Assembly: GCF_014705605.1 (NCBI RefSeq)
Contig: NZ_JACXIZ010000016.1
Coordinates: 1 to 64,000, forward strand
DNA length: 64,000 nucleotides
Reading direction: 5' to 3'
Source: Paenibacillus sabuli
GTDB lineage: Bacteria; Bacillota; Bacilli; Paenibacillales; Paenibacillaceae
The notes under the pieces are model-generated. The model ran no database searches and had not been told where the DNA came from. It saw nothing but the letters and a program-made list of their open reading frames with translations. Of this stretch, positions 49,095 through 58,017 are shown piece after piece (position 1 is the first letter of the stretch; each line of letters begins with the position of its first letter). Both the position numbers and the translations under genes were made by a program.

Positions 49095-49159
49095 CCAGGC
49101 ACTCCCTCTCTTCAGTGGATCGTAATTTTAACGTTTCCTCAAGTAGCTTAATGGGCTTG

Positions 49160-49198
49160 TATCAACGGGGCGTTAAGCGGGGGTGAAGGTTTGGTAAA
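49160..49198 (-). promoter_or_regulatory. Pho box: four 11-base direct repeats
   Basis: On the minus strand TTTACC, TTCACC, TTAACG and TTGATA start at 49198, 49187, 49176 and 49165, each exactly 11 bases apart, separated by 5-base spacers. This is the layout of PhoP dimer sites (TT[A/C/T]ACA repeats). It ends 65 bases before the phosphatase start. Confidence 0.82.
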
Positions 49199-49203
49199 GC
49201 TAT

Positions 49204-49584
49204 TTGGACATATTAATGGTATGGGGGAGCATGGTTTTATTTTTCGCAGTCGTGTTGTTTCATTTTTACAGTTTGCGTAGTTTACAAGTGCATAGACACA
49301 AAAAGATTTTTCTTTTTTTTAGCTCTGCTGCTATTAGCGGAGTACTCATCTTCTCCTTTATTTATTATTGGAACCACATCCCTCCGTTCGGGAGAAATAA
49401 GGCAATCGAAGTAGCGAAAGATAGATATGGTAGCAGCCAGCACCCTTTATTTTACAGCATTGAGGAAGGGCGAGCAGGGTGGGTGATTCGATTTTCCGAT
49501 CAAAAAAAACAGCAATGTCAAACAATTAACTTGTATCGAATATACAGCTATCCGACTACTGGTAAGTGTCAAAAGGGAACATGA
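49204..49584 (+). CDS. Orphan AT-rich two-helix membrane protein
   Basis: A frame of about 126 residues with two membrane helices (MVLFFAVVLFHFYSLRS and FFSSAAISGVLIFSFIYYWN) and a C-terminal soluble part (HPLFYSIEEGRAGWVIRFSD, then a basic tail with two cysteines). The start is unsure: TTG 49204, ATG 49216 or ATG 49231, none with a well-placed ribosome binding site. Composition is clearly more AT-rich than all neighbours, which suggests recent acquisition. The fold of the soluble part resembles small membrane-anchored stress proteins only in general terms; no family recognised. Confidence 0.6.
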   Translation: MDILMVWGSMVLFFAVVLFHFYSLRSLQVHRHKKIFLFFSSAAISGVLIFSFIYYWNHIPPFGRNKAIEVAKDRYGSSQHPLFYSIEEGRAGWVIRFSDQKKQQCQTINLYRIYSYPTTGKCQKGT

Positions 49585-49723
49585 ATCTTTTATCGTATTT
49601 AACAGTGAATTTTATCATTAATCCATTAATAAAGCGTGCATGTAACCGAATCGCATCTGTACCGTATAACAACATATACGCAGGGAATGATCGTATTTAT
49701 ACAAGGACAGGTGGGATGCGCGC

Positions 49724-50071
49724 ATGGCAAAACTGATGAAACTGCTTTCCGGCTTTGGCGAGCTGCTGCTGGCCATCCCGCTGCTGGGCGGCGCCGTTGT
49801 CTTGGGGAGCGGTTATACCGTCCTCACATTCATGCTGGTGGTGCATATCGTGACCTTGGTGCTCTCGGCGCGGAGCCGGGAGGCGATGTACGGCTCGGTC
49901 GTGGGCATCGTAGCTTCCTTGCTCGGCTCCATCCCGCTGCTGGGCTGGGCGCTGCATCTGGCCGCAGGGCTGCTGCTTCTGGTGAGCCTCTTCCAAAACA
50001 AAGCGGATCCGCGCGGTCCGGATGGCGGCCACTACGCCCCGCCCCCGCCCCCGCCTCAAAACTGGCGCTGA
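49724..50071 (+). CDS. Small integral membrane protein with proline-rich tail
   Basis: A 115-residue protein starting at ATG 49724 (AGGTGGG about 8 bases upstream). Three membrane helices are predicted (LLLAIPLLGGAVVLGSGYTV, TFMLVVHIVTLVLSA, SLLGSIPLLGWALHLAAGLL), followed by a cytoplasmic or external tail ending in a run of six prolines. I do not recognise a named family; small proteins of this kind are frequent in Paenibacillus. A strong terminator follows at 50081. Confidence 0.72.
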   Translation: MAKLMKLLSGFGELLLAIPLLGGAVVLGSGYTVLTFMLVVHIVTLVLSARSREAMYGSVVGIVASLLGSIPLLGWALHLAAGLLLLVSLFQNKADPRGPDGGHYAPPPPPPQNWR

Positions 50072-50080
50072 TTGCGCCGC

Positions 50081-50119
50081 AAAACACGGTCTACTCGAAA
50101 GGGGTAGGCCGTGTTTTTT
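50081..50119 (+). terminator. Terminator of the small membrane protein gene
   Basis: AAAACACGGTCTAC pairs with GTAGGCCGTGTTTT, followed by a T run. Confidence 0.9.
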
Positions 50120-50357
50120 GGACTCAGATTGTCGAGCGATGCAGAAGAATTTCCAGTTTGATGCGCAATACCCTTTCGTTTGTGTGAATTGACAATACGT
50201 CCGGATTTTCCAATGTTTAGTTTTTGTTCAGATTCGTGTAGTATGCTGTCAGTGGATGAGCCTTAAGGATCAACAACAAGGGTCTTTGGATGCTTGTTAC
50301 GTGTTATTTAGAATCCTTGGGCCCAATAATTTGACGAATAAAGGAGAAGATCAGGTT

Positions 50358-51641
50358 TTGGATTCCCAACAAAGCGATATGGTATTCTCGCCGCGCAGGC
50401 GGCCCACAGGTAAAAAGCCAAAGATGCAACGCATGATGGTCGGTCTGGGCATCGCGGTAGTCCTGTCTCTGGCTGTCATGTGCGGGATGCTGTACAACAT
50501 GTACCTTACCACGCGCACCGGGCTGGAGCACGTGGCATTGGCTGCCGGAGCCATGAACAATGACACGGTGCAAACGGACGGGCAGACGAATGAGAGCGGC
50601 GATCTCGCGCTGGAGCCCGCGAATGACAATACAGCCGGCGCTGCGGATGCGAGCGCAGCCAAGGCGCAGGCTGTGGCCGAGCCTGTCGGCGCAGCCGAGC
50701 GTGCTGGAGCTGACGCGCCGAGCGCGGCAAATGCCCCTGCAAAGGTCGAACAGGCGAAAGCCGATTCCGGCGCTGCAGCCGGCGTGCCGAACGCCGAGGC
50801 AGCCGCGCCTTCCGCCACAGATGCGACGATGGAATCTGACGGCGCCGGCGCGCCGCCTGCGTCGTCCGAGGAAAGCGCGGCTGTCGAAGCTCCTGCCGAG
50901 CCATCGACGGCGGTTGCAGGAGGCAAGACGGCCGTCTCGACGGCCTCGGCCGAACAGGCAGCAGAGGAAGGCGCCAGCCAGCAGCCGGCGCTGGAGCTGC
51001 CGACGGTCTACACGGTGCAGGAGGGCGATTCGCTGACCTCGATTGCGGCAGCTTATTATGGCTCCGCGCAGTATGTAGCGGCGCTGGCGGAATACAACCA
51101 TCTGATCTTCATCAATACCATGAAGGCCGGCACGACGCTGGAGCTGCCGACTGTGGACACCCTAGTAGCGGAGACCTCGTCGCTTACGCGCCCGGATTAT
51201 ACGGAGGTCGAGCTGCCGGCGACGTATCTCGTGCAATCCGGCGATACCCTGATTCATCTGTCGAAGCAATTCTACGGCACCGGCGCGCACGCCGAAGCGA
51301 TCGCGCTGCACAATGGGCTGGACGAGACGGGCGCGCTCAAGGCCGGCTCGTCGCTGGAGATCCCGGCGCTCGAGAATGCGCGTACGGCGCAGGGCAAGGA
51401 GGCTTCCCCGACATCGTCGGCATCGTCTGAGGCGACAGCTCCGGCGTCCGAGGAGGCTTCCGCGCCCGCTGCTGCGTCCGCGCAGCAGCACACGGTGCAG
51501 AAGGGCGAGACGCTCTACAGCATCGCGCTGCTCTATTACGGCAGCGCCTCGCAGGCAAGCTTGATTGTCGAGGCCAATACGCTGCAGGACAGCGACCGGC
51601 TCAAGGCCGGCGACGTGCTGGTCATTCCGGCGACCCAATAA
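50358..51641 (+). CDS. Membrane-anchored protein with three LysM domains (paralogue 1)
   Basis: A 427-residue protein: short basic cytoplasmic N-terminus, one membrane helix (MMVGLGIAVVLSLAVMCGML, about 27-46), a long low-complexity linker rich in A, E, S and D (about 65-210), and three LysM domains. These are at about 217-263 (YTVQEGDSLTSIAAAYYG), 288-334 (YLVQSGDTLIHLSKQFYG) and 376-422 (HTVQKGETLYSIALLYYG). LysM binds N-acetylglucosamine in peptidoglycan, so the protein should bridge membrane and wall. I chose TTG 50358 because AAAGGAGA lies 10 bases upstream. No catalytic domain is present. A paralogue with the same layout lies at 53168, on the other side of pepT. Confidence 0.88.
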   Translation: MDSQQSDMVFSPRRRPTGKKPKMQRMMVGLGIAVVLSLAVMCGMLYNMYLTTRTGLEHVALAAGAMNNDTVQTDGQTNESGDLALEPANDNTAGAADASAAKAQAVAEPVGAAERAGADAPSAANAPAKVEQAKADSGAAAGVPNAEAAAPSATDATMESDGAGAPPASSEESAAVEAPAEPSTAVAGGKTAVSTASAEQAAEEGASQQPALELPTVYTVQEGDSLTSIAAAYYGSAQYVAALAEYNHLIFINTMKAGTTLELPTVDTLVAETSSLTRPDYTEVELPATYLVQSGDTLIHLSKQFYGTGAHAEAIALHNGLDETGALKAGSSLEIPALENARTAQGKEASPTSSASSEATAPASEEASAPAAASAQQHTVQKGETLYSIALLYYGSASQASLIVEANTLQDSDRLKAGDVLVIPATQ

Positions 51642-51655
51642 ATACGATTGGCTTC

Positions 51656-51686
51656 ACCCCCGTCTCCGCTGGAGACGGGGTTTTTG
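51656..51686 (+). terminator. Terminator of LysM paralogue 1
   Basis: CCCCGTCTCC pairs perfectly with GGAGACGGGG around GCT, then TTTTT. Confidence 0.92.
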
Positions 51687-51832
51687 TCGTGTCCGGTTCG
51701 TCGTTCCAGTCGAAAATTGACATTCGCCCCCGGCTGCCGCAAAATGGGAGTAATTCAGCAGCCGTCTGATCTTGCCTCGTGTCCGGGTGAGCTCGGATTG
51801 GCTGCGCCCAGTGCGAAAGGGGAACTGTGCCT

Positions 51833-53068
51833 GTGAAGCAGGAACTGATCCGGCGCCTAAGCGCCTATGTCCAAATCGATACCCAGTCCAATCCGACAAG
51901 CACGAGCTGCCCGTCCACGCCGGGTCAGCTCGTGCTTGCGAAGCTTCTGGCGGAGGAGCTGCAGGGCCTCGGCCTGCAGGAGATCACGCTCGATGAGAAC
52001 GGCTACTTGATGGCGACGCTGCCCGCCAACACGGATCGGCCGGTGCCGACGATCGGGCTGCTCGCTCATCTGGATACGGCGACGGAGCTGAGCGGCGCCA
52101 ATGTCCGTCCGCAGGTCGTGCACTATGAGGGCGGCGATATCGTCTTGCGCCAGGATCCGCCCGTCGTGCTCTCGCCGCGCGAATTTCCCGAGCTGGCGCA
52201 GTACGCCGGCCATACCCTGATCACGACCGACGGCACGACGCTGCTCGGCGCGGACAACAAGGCCGGCATCGCCGAGATCATGACGCTGCTCGCCCATCTG
52301 CAGGCGCATCCGGAGCTGCGGCACGGGCGGCTGCGCGTGGCCTTCACGCCGGACGAGGAGATCGGCCGCGGCCCGCATCGCTTCGATGTGCAGGCGTTCG
52401 GCGCGGACTTCGCCTACACGGTGGACGGCGGTCCGCTCGGCGAGCTGCAGTATGAGAGCTTCAACGCGGCGCTGGCCACGATCGTCTGCAACGGCGTCAA
52501 CGTGCACCCCGGCACGGCCAAGGGCAAGATGGTCAACGCCGCCCGCATGGCGGCCGAGCTGGCGGCCCGCTTGCCCGCAGACGAGACGCCCGAGCGCACG
52601 GCGGGGTACGAGGGCTTTTATCATCTGATGGGCATTCAGGGCACGGTGGAGGAGGCGCGGCTGCAGCTGCTGATCCGCGACTTCGACCGGGATGGCTTTG
52701 CCCGCCGCAAGACGGAGCTGACGACGCTCGTGGAGGAGCTGCGCGGCCGCTACGGCGCGGACCGGGTGGCGCTCGAGATTCAGGACCAATATTTCAACAT
52801 GCGGGAGAAGATCGAGCCGGTATTCGAGATCGTCGAGGCGGCGCGCGATGTGATGCTTGGCCTTGGCATCGAGCCGATCATTGAGCCGATCCGCGGCGGC
52901 ACGGACGGCTCGCAGCTCTCGTATATGGGCCTGCCGACGCCGAATCTGTTCACCGGCGGGGAGAATTATCACGGCCGCTACGAATACATCTCGGCCGATC
53001 ACATGGTGCGCGCCGTCGAGGTGCTGATCGGCATCGTGACGGCTTTCGAGCGCCGCGGCGGCGAGTAG
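51833..53068 (+). CDS. pepT: Peptidase T (tripeptidase)
   Basis: A cytoplasmic dinuclear-zinc aminotripeptidase of family M20B, 411 residues. Metal ligands and catalytic residues: His79 and Asp81 (GLLAHLDTA), bridging Asp141 (LLGADNKAG), general base Glu175 and Glu176 ([10 protein letters not shown]), Asp198 ([10 protein letters not shown]) and the C-terminal His in [12 protein letters not shown] prefer the GTG at 51833 (10 bases after AAAGGGG) over the GTG at 51827 (4 bases). Flanked on both sides by LysM proteins, with terminators or promoters between, so it is probably an independent unit. Confidence 0.96.
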   Translation: MKQELIRRLSAYVQIDTQSNPTSTSCPSTPGQLVLAKLLAEELQGLGLQEITLDENGYLMATLPANTDRPVPTIGLLAHLDTATELSGANVRPQVVHYEGGDIVLRQDPPVVLSPREFPELAQYAGHTLITTDGTTLLGADNKAGIAEIMTLLAHLQAHPELRHGRLRVAFTPDEEIGRGPHRFDVQAFGADFAYTVDGGPLGELQYESFNAALATIVCNGVNVHPGTAKGKMVNAARMAAELAARLPADETPERTAGYEGFYHLMGIQGTVEEARLQLLIRDFDRDGFARRKTELTTLVEELRGRYGADRVALEIQDQYFNMREKIEPVFEIVEAARDVMLGLGIEPIIEPIRGGTDGSQLSYMGLPTPNLFTGGENYHGRYEYISADHMVRAVEVLIGIVTAFERRGGE

Positions 53069-53092
53069 GGCACTTTTAGGCCTGGACGGGGA

Positions 53093-53122
53093 TTTACACG
53101 AGGTCATGCATCTGCGTACAAT
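53093..53122 (+). promoter_or_regulatory. Promoter of LysM paralogue 2
   Basis: TTTACA (53093-53098), 18-base spacer, TACAAT (53117-53122), 45 bases before the gene. Confidence 0.7.
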
Positions 53123-53167
53123 AGATGGATAGGACAGCCTGCGGGCGTACAAAGGAGCGTGCGGACC

Positions 53168-54262
53168 ATGGATCCACAATTGAATGCCAAACGCGGCCCG
53201 CTAGGGTCGCGGTCGGACCGCCATGGCGGCAGCGAGCCCGGCAAAAGGCGGCGGCAGATGTGGCTGGGCATCGCGGTGCTGGCCATTCTGGTCATCGTCT
53301 GCGGCGTCTTGTACGGGATCTATAGCAACCTCGACGACCCGGCACAGGACGGGCAGCAAGCGCAGGACGGCGGCGGCGGACAAGCCCCGGCGGACGACAC
53401 GAACGCGGGAGACGGGCCGGCATCCGGCGGCGCAGGGGAAGACGGCGGCTCCGACGAAGGCGGCTCCAGCGTGTCCGATCCAGCGGATGAGCCGGGAGGC
53501 GAGTCAGGGGAAGCAAGCGAGCCGGAAGCAACGGGCGGGACAGAGACGGATGAGGACGCGGGCGCTGCAGGCGGCGAATCATCGGGCGAGTCATCAGGCG
53601 CGGCAGTTGACTCGGCCTCAGGCAGCGGCAGCACGGGCTCGAACGGCGCGAGCGGCGGCGGTACGAGCGGGAATGGCGGCGCGGCTGACGAGCGCAGCTT
53701 CCCGACGACTTACACCGTGCGCAAGGGCGACACGCTCAGCTCGATCTCGGCGAGGTTCTACGGCTCCAAGCAATACGTGGCGTTGTTGGCCGAGCACAAC
53801 GGCATCGTGCTGCTCAACGACATGAAGGTCGGCACCAAGCTCAAGATCCCGGCGCCGTCCTCCGGCGCAGATGCCTCGGAGCGGCCGCTGCAGGATTATA
53901 CCAAGGTGGAGCTGCCCGCGACCTATCTGGTGCAGGCCGGCGATACGTTCTACCGGCTGTCGCAGCAGTTCTACGGCTCGCGGGACTACGCGGCCCTGAT
54001 CGCGCGGCACAACGGACTGGCCGCGACCGACGACCTCAAGGCCGGCAGCAATCTGGAGATCCCTCCGCTCGCCGCGGCGGAGCAGGAGGACGGAACCGCC
54101 GGAGGCTGGACGCATACGGTGCAGCGCGGCGATACGCTCTACAGCATCGCGCGCCAGTACTATGGCTCCGGCAAGCATGCGGCGACTATCGCTGAAGCGA
54201 ACGGCTTGGCCGACGGCGATCAACTGCAGGCCGGCGCGCAATTGGAGATTCCCGAGCTGTAG
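53168..54262 (+). CDS. Membrane-anchored protein with three LysM domains (paralogue 2)
   Basis: A 364-residue protein with the same layout as the one at 50358: basic N-terminus, one membrane helix (MWLGIAVLAILVIVCGVLYG, about 31-50), a low-complexity linker (about 55-175) and three LysM domains at about 180-226 (YTVRKGDTLSSISARFYG), 251-297 (YLVQAGDTFYRLSQQFYG) and 316-362 (HTVQRGDTLYSIARQYYG). The linker here is Gly/Glu/Asp/Ser-rich instead of Ala-rich. LysM modules and inter-module connectors (DYTKVELPATYLVQ versus DYTEVELPATYLVQ) are nearly identical, showing duplication with linker divergence. ATG 53168 follows AAAGGAG by 11 bases. Confidence 0.88.
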   Translation: MDPQLNAKRGPLGSRSDRHGGSEPGKRRRQMWLGIAVLAILVIVCGVLYGIYSNLDDPAQDGQQAQDGGGGQAPADDTNAGDGPASGGAGEDGGSDEGGSSVSDPADEPGGESGEASEPEATGGTETDEDAGAAGGESSGESSGAAVDSASGSGSTGSNGASGGGTSGNGGAADERSFPTTYTVRKGDTLSSISARFYGSKQYVALLAEHNGIVLLNDMKVGTKLKIPAPSSGADASERPLQDYTKVELPATYLVQAGDTFYRLSQQFYGSRDYAALIARHNGLAATDDLKAGSNLEIPPLAAAEQEDGTAGGWTHTVQRGDTLYSIARQYYGSGKHAATIAEANGLADGDQLQAGAQLEIPEL

Positions 54263-54305
54263 CGGGAGCGGCCGCATGGCCGCGCCGATCTTGTCCGACA
54301 TGCGA

Positions 54306-54359
54306 ACGGCAGCCCCCCGATCCGATTATTCGGCGGATCGGGGGGCTGCCGTCGTTTTG
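54306..54359 (+). terminator. Terminator of LysM paralogue 2
   Basis: A 19-bp stem (ACGGCAGCCCCCCGATCCG and its exact complement) followed by CGTTTT. Confidence 0.9.
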
Positions 54360-54385
54360 GAGTCAAGCGGCTTTGCCGCCCATGC

Positions 54386-54499
54386 TCATTCTTCGAGCAC
54401 GCCCTGCAGCACGTCATGGTCGAAATCGCCGGTGACGGTGCGCGTCGTCGGCTCGGCTGCGGCATGCTGCCAGTATCGGATCTGCTCGTCCGGCTCCAT
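54386..54499 (-). CDS. Small 37-residue protein
   Basis: On the minus strand an ATG at 54499 follows AAGGAGG by about 10 bases. The frame runs 37 codons (MEPDEQIRYWQHAAAEPTTR, then TVTGDFDHDVLQGVLEE) to a TGA at 54386. The ribosome binding site, the composition and the amphipathic helix pattern make it credible. The pattern QIRYW..AA.EP.TRTVT...DHD.LQ looks like a conserved small protein, but I cannot name a family. It lies between the strong terminator of the LysM gene and the FAD oxidoreductase, facing the terminator. Confidence 0.6.
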   Translation of the reverse strand: MEPDEQIRYWQHAAAEPTTRTVTGDFDHDVLQGVLEE

Positions 54500-54656
54500 G
54501 CGTCTCCCGCCTCCTTGTGGCGTGGTCAGTCGAATACCATCGCACCAGGTTACCAAAAAAGGTCATCGCTCTACCCTAGCGTATCGTTCGGCAGGCTCCT
54601 ACAATGGAACAAAAAGGCCCGCTGCTTGCACGCGGCAGGCAAGGAGGTCATAACGA

Positions 54657-56231
54657 ATGAAGCAAACGCAGCAAGCCGATCTCGTCATTGTCGGGGGCGG
54701 GACGGGCGGCGTCGCCGCGGCGCTGGCTGCGGCGAAGGCAGGGCTGACGGTCATCCTGACCGAGGAGACGCGCTGGATCGGCGGCCAACTGACCAGCCAA
54801 GCCGTGCCGCCGGACGAGCACCCGTGGATCGAGTCGTTCGGATGCACACGCACGTACCGCCAATTCCGAGAGGGCGTGCGGGACTACTATCGCGAGCGAC
54901 TGCCGCTCACGGAGGCGGCGCGGACCGCTCCGCAGCTCAATCCCGGCGGCGGCAGCGTCAGTCGCCTGTGCCACGAGCCGCGTGTCGCGCTGGCCGTACT
55001 GGAAGGCATGCTGGCGCCGTATCTTCATAGCGGCCAGCTGCGTTTGTGGACGCGTCATGTCCCGGTGCAGGCGGAGACGTCCGGCGACGAGATCGTCGCC
55101 GTGACCGTACAGAGCCTTGACAGCGGCCGCAGACTGCGGCTGAGCGCGCCATACTTTCTCGACGCGACGGAATGCGGAGACGTGCTGCCGCTGGCGGGCG
55201 TCGAGTACGTCACTGGCGCGGAGTCGCGTAGCGAGACGGGGGAGCCGCATGCCGTGGAGGGCGAGGCGCAGCCGCAGAATATGCAGGGCTTTACGCAGTG
55301 CTTTGCCATGGACTACCTGGAGGGCGAGGACCACACGATTGCCAGACCCGAGCAGTATGACTTTTGGGCGTCGTACCAGCCCGATTTTTGGCCGGATCGC
55401 TTGCTCAGCTGGACCGGGGTGCGGCCGGCGACGATGGAGCCGATTCGCTACGGCTTGTTCCCGGGCGACGGAGCGTTCTCGCTATTCCGTTACCGCCAGA
55501 TCGCTGCGCGCGAGCATCTGGCGCCGGGGCCGCATCGCACCTCGATGACGCTCGTCAATTGGCCGCAAAACGACTACTGGCTCGGCTCGGTCATCGATGT
55601 CCCGCCAGCGGAACGGACCCTCCATCTGGAGGCGGCCAAGCAATTGAGTCTGTCGATGCTGTATTGGATGCAGACCGAGGCGCCCCGTCCGGACGGGGGG
55701 AAGGGCTACCCGGGACTTCGGCTGCGGCCGGACGTCACGGGAACAGAGGACGGGCTGGCAATGTACCCGTACATTCGCGAATCGCGTCGAATCCGCGCCG
55801 TCTTCACGGTGCTCGAGCAGCATGTCGCTACAGCTTGCCGACCGGATGGTCAGGCCGAGCGCTTCGCCGACACGGTCGGGGTCGGCTGCTACCGGATCGA
55901 TCTGCATCCGAGCACGGGCGGACGGCCGTACATCGATATCTCGTCGCTGCCGTTCCAGATTCCGCTCGGCAGTCTCATCCCGGTGCGCGTGAACAACCTG
56001 CTGGCCGCCGCCAAAAATCTCGGCGTCACGCATATTACGAACGGCTGCTACCGTCTCCATCCCGTCGAGTGGAACATCGGCGAGGCGGCGGCGCACTGCG
56101 TGAGCTACTGCTTCGTGCACGGCATGCGGCCACGTGAGCTGCGGGGCGATGCCGCAGCGCTGGGCGCGTATCAGCAGCAGCTCCGCGAGGCCGGCATCGA
56201 GCTGGAGTGGCCGGCGCTGCGGCCGCTATAG
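54657..56231 (+). CDS. FAD-dependent oxidoreductase (FAD_oxidored family)
   Basis: A 524-residue flavoprotein. The Rossmann motif [20 protein letters not shown] opens the protein, followed by [19 protein letters not shown], the typical second block of the FAD_oxidored (PF12831) group, and [18 protein letters not shown]. The C-terminal part has [20 protein letters not shown], the closing FAD contact. Members often sit in sugar or polysaccharide loci, but the substrate is unknown. ATG 54657 follows AAGGAGG by about 9 bases. A TACAAT lies at 54600 upstream. A terminator-like hairpin follows at 56329. Confidence 0.9.
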   Translation: MKQTQQADLVIVGGGTGGVAAALAAAKAGLTVILTEETRWIGGQLTSQAVPPDEHPWIESFGCTRTYRQFREGVRDYYRERLPLTEAARTAPQLNPGGGSVSRLCHEPRVALAVLEGMLAPYLHSGQLRLWTRHVPVQAETSGDEIVAVTVQSLDSGRRLRLSAPYFLDATECGDVLPLAGVEYVTGAESRSETGEPHAVEGEAQPQNMQGFTQCFAMDYLEGEDHTIARPEQYDFWASYQPDFWPDRLLSWTGVRPATMEPIRYGLFPGDGAFSLFRYRQIAAREHLAPGPHRTSMTLVNWPQNDYWLGSVIDVPPAERTLHLEAAKQLSLSMLYWMQTEAPRPDGGKGYPGLRLRPDVTGTEDGLAMYPYIRESRRIRAVFTVLEQHVATACRPDGQAERFADTVGVGCYRIDLHPSTGGRPYIDISSLPFQIPLGSLIPVRVNNLLAAAKNLGVTHITNGCYRLHPVEWNIGEAAAHCVSYCFVHGMRPRELRGDAAALGAYQQQLREAGIELEWPALRPL

Positions 56232-56328
56232 TGCGAGAAGGCGCCGCCAAGTAGGGCGCGGGCCGTTTCGCTTGAAATCAAGCGGGGCGGCGTTGCATAT
56301 GCCGTCCAGGCGCTCGATTTTGTGGAAC

Positions 56329-56369
56329 GAGGAGGAGCTGTCCTTTCGGTGGACAGGCCCTCCTCTTTG
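56329..56369 (+). terminator. Terminator before the second sugar operon
   Basis: GAGGAGG (56329-56335) pairs with CCTCCTC (56359-56365) and CTGTCC (56338-56343) with GGACAG (56351-56356); TTTG follows. Confidence 0.75.
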
Positions 56370-56378
56370 TCCACGTAA

Positions 56379-56479
56379 TTGCAAACGCTTTACGTTTGTT
56401 CGTTTTTCTTACATCCCCATTCTATTTTCGCTAAAGGGCGATAAATTTTAAACTTCTATTCGCTGAATTGTGGTATGAT
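56379..56479 (+). promoter_or_regulatory. Cre-like site and extended -10 of the second sugar operon
   Basis: TTGCAAACGCTTTACG (56379-56394) matches 13 of 16 cre positions. TGGTATGAT (56471-56479) is an extended -10 element 33 bases before the binding-protein gene. The -35 is weak, as for activator-dependent promoters. Confidence 0.5.
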
Positions 56480-56511
56480 TCTTCACATTCCGATGGATGG
56501 GGGAGTCGAAC

Positions 56512-58017
56512 ATGCGCAAGCTCGCGATCAGTCTGTCGCTCTTGCTCCTCGTCCTGCTAACGGCGTCGCTCGGGCGCGAGCAGGCGCGAGGCCCGGTCGC
56601 GGTCCGAGAGGAGGCCCGCGTCGAGATCGTCATCAACGATCTCGGGCTGACCTTCCCGGACGGCATGGACGAGAACACGAATCCGTATATCGCCTACGTG
56701 CGCGAAGAGACGGAGCTGGACGTACGCGTGGAGCTGCCGCCGAGCGAGGTGTACGAGGAGAAGCTGAACGCCATTATGGCCTCGGGCAAGCTGCCCGATC
56801 TGATCCATACCTACAATCCGGTATGGGTGGATGAATATGTGGACCGGGGCAAGCTGCTGCCGCTCGATTATCTCCTCGCGACGTACGGGCAGGAGCTGCT
56901 GCGTCGCATTCCCGAGGAGGCGTGGGCGCGCGTGCGGTACGAGGGGGAGATCTATGCCATCCCGAGCCTGATGGAGGTGCAGGGCACGGAGCTGATGTAC
57001 GCGCGCAAGGACTGGCTGGACCGCCTCGGTCTGGGGCCTCCGGTCACGCTGGACGATTATTACGAGGTGATTCGGGCCTTCGCCGAGGACGACCCCGACG
57101 GCAACGGCAAGGACGATACGATCGGCCTGCTGCTGACCGAGGACCTCGGGCGCTCGGCGCCGCTGCTCGGCGCCTTCGGCGTGCAGCGCGGCATCTGGCT
57201 GGAGCGCGGCGGCGAGCTTGTCTACGGCAGCACCTTGCCGGAGATGAAGGAGGGGCTGGCTTTCCTGGCGCGGCTATACCGCGAGGGGCTGCTGGACCCG
57301 CTCTTCCCGCTTAACCGCAACGGCAATTTGATCGACAAGATCGCGGGCGGTCAAGTGGGCCTTTATTCCGCAGCCTGGTACGATACGCGCGGGCCGATCG
57401 CGCAGAGCATGCGCAACGATCCGGAGGCGGAGTGGATCGCGCTCGACTATCCGGTTGGACCAAGCGGGACGTACGGCGTCTACGGCAACAATCTGATCCG
57501 CGGCTTCAATGTGACGCCCGTCGGTGCCGAACACCCGGAGCGGGTCGTACAGCTGCTCAATTTCATCGCGGGCGACGGCGCCAAGGCCCTCAAGTTAGGC
57601 TTCGAGGGAGAGATCTGGACGATGGAGGACGGCCGGATGGTGACCGACTTTCCCGAGCATGACAAGCATCTGTATCGCGGCATGTATCAGGCGTTGGTCG
57701 ATATCCCCGATCCACTGCTGGACAAGAGGCGGCTTGACTCGCTTGGCGAGCAGTTCCGCCTGTACGACAATCAGCAGCGGATCGCGCACAATCTGATCCC
57801 CGATCGCTTCTACGGCACGCCGACGCCGGCGATGAGCGGGCATATGACCCGGCTCAGGGAGCTGGAGGAGGTGTTCACCCGCATCGTCGTCGGCGTCGAT
57901 CCGCCGGAGGCCTTCGACGACTTCGTAGCGCAGTGGTACGCCGAGGGCGGCGAGCAGATCACGCGGGAGGTCAATGCCTGGTACGATGCGCAGCGCGAGG
58001 AGGATGGCTCATCGTGA
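56512..58017 (+). CDS. Extracellular solute-binding protein without lipobox (putative sensing subunit)
   Basis: A 501-residue family 1 binding protein with a hydrophobic N-terminal segment (LAISLSLLLLVLLTASLG) but no cysteine at the lipobox position, where relatives have one. It is therefore either membrane-anchored by the uncleaved segment or released. Family blocks: MASGKLPDLIHTYNPVWVDE, LDDYYEVIRAFAEDDPDGNG, GKDDTIGLLLTEDLG. The DPDGNGKDD loop is a calcium-site-like motif common in Paenibacillus LplA-type proteins. ATG 56512 follows GGGGGAG by 6 bases. Its stop overlaps the kinase start (GTGA at 58014), so it probably acts with the kinase as a sugar sensor; a separate lipoprotein at 63812 is the likelier transport subunit. 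Confidence 0.88.
   Translation: MRKLAISLSLLLLVLLTASLGREQARGPVAVREEARVEIVINDLGLTFPDGMDENTNPYIAYVREETELDVRVELPPSEVYEEKLNAIMASGKLPDLIHTYNPVWVDEYVDRGKLLPLDYLLATYGQELLRRIPEEAWARVRYEGEIYAIPSLMEVQGTELMYARKDWLDRLGLGPPVTLDDYYEVIRAFAEDDPDGNGKDDTIGLLLTEDLGRSAPLLGAFGVQRGIWLERGGELVYGSTLPEMKEGLAFLARLYREGLLDPLFPLNRNGNLIDKIAGGQVGLYSAAWYDTRGPIAQSMRNDPEAEWIALDYPVGPSGTYGVYGNNLIRGFNVTPVGAEHPERVVQLLNFIAGDGAKALKLGFEGEIWTMEDGRMVTDFPEHDKHLYRGMYQALVDIPDPLLDKRRLDSLGEQFRLYDNQQRIAHNLIPDRFYGTPTPAMSGHMTRLRELEEVFTRIVVGVDPPEAFDDFVAQWYAEGGEQITREVNAWYDAQREEDGSS

Noticed and set aside
47508..49151. 547-codon plus-strand frame opposite the phosphatase
   Set aside because: Antisense shadow; translation rich in R, G, A, V without family motifs, while the minus strand has all phosphatase motifs.
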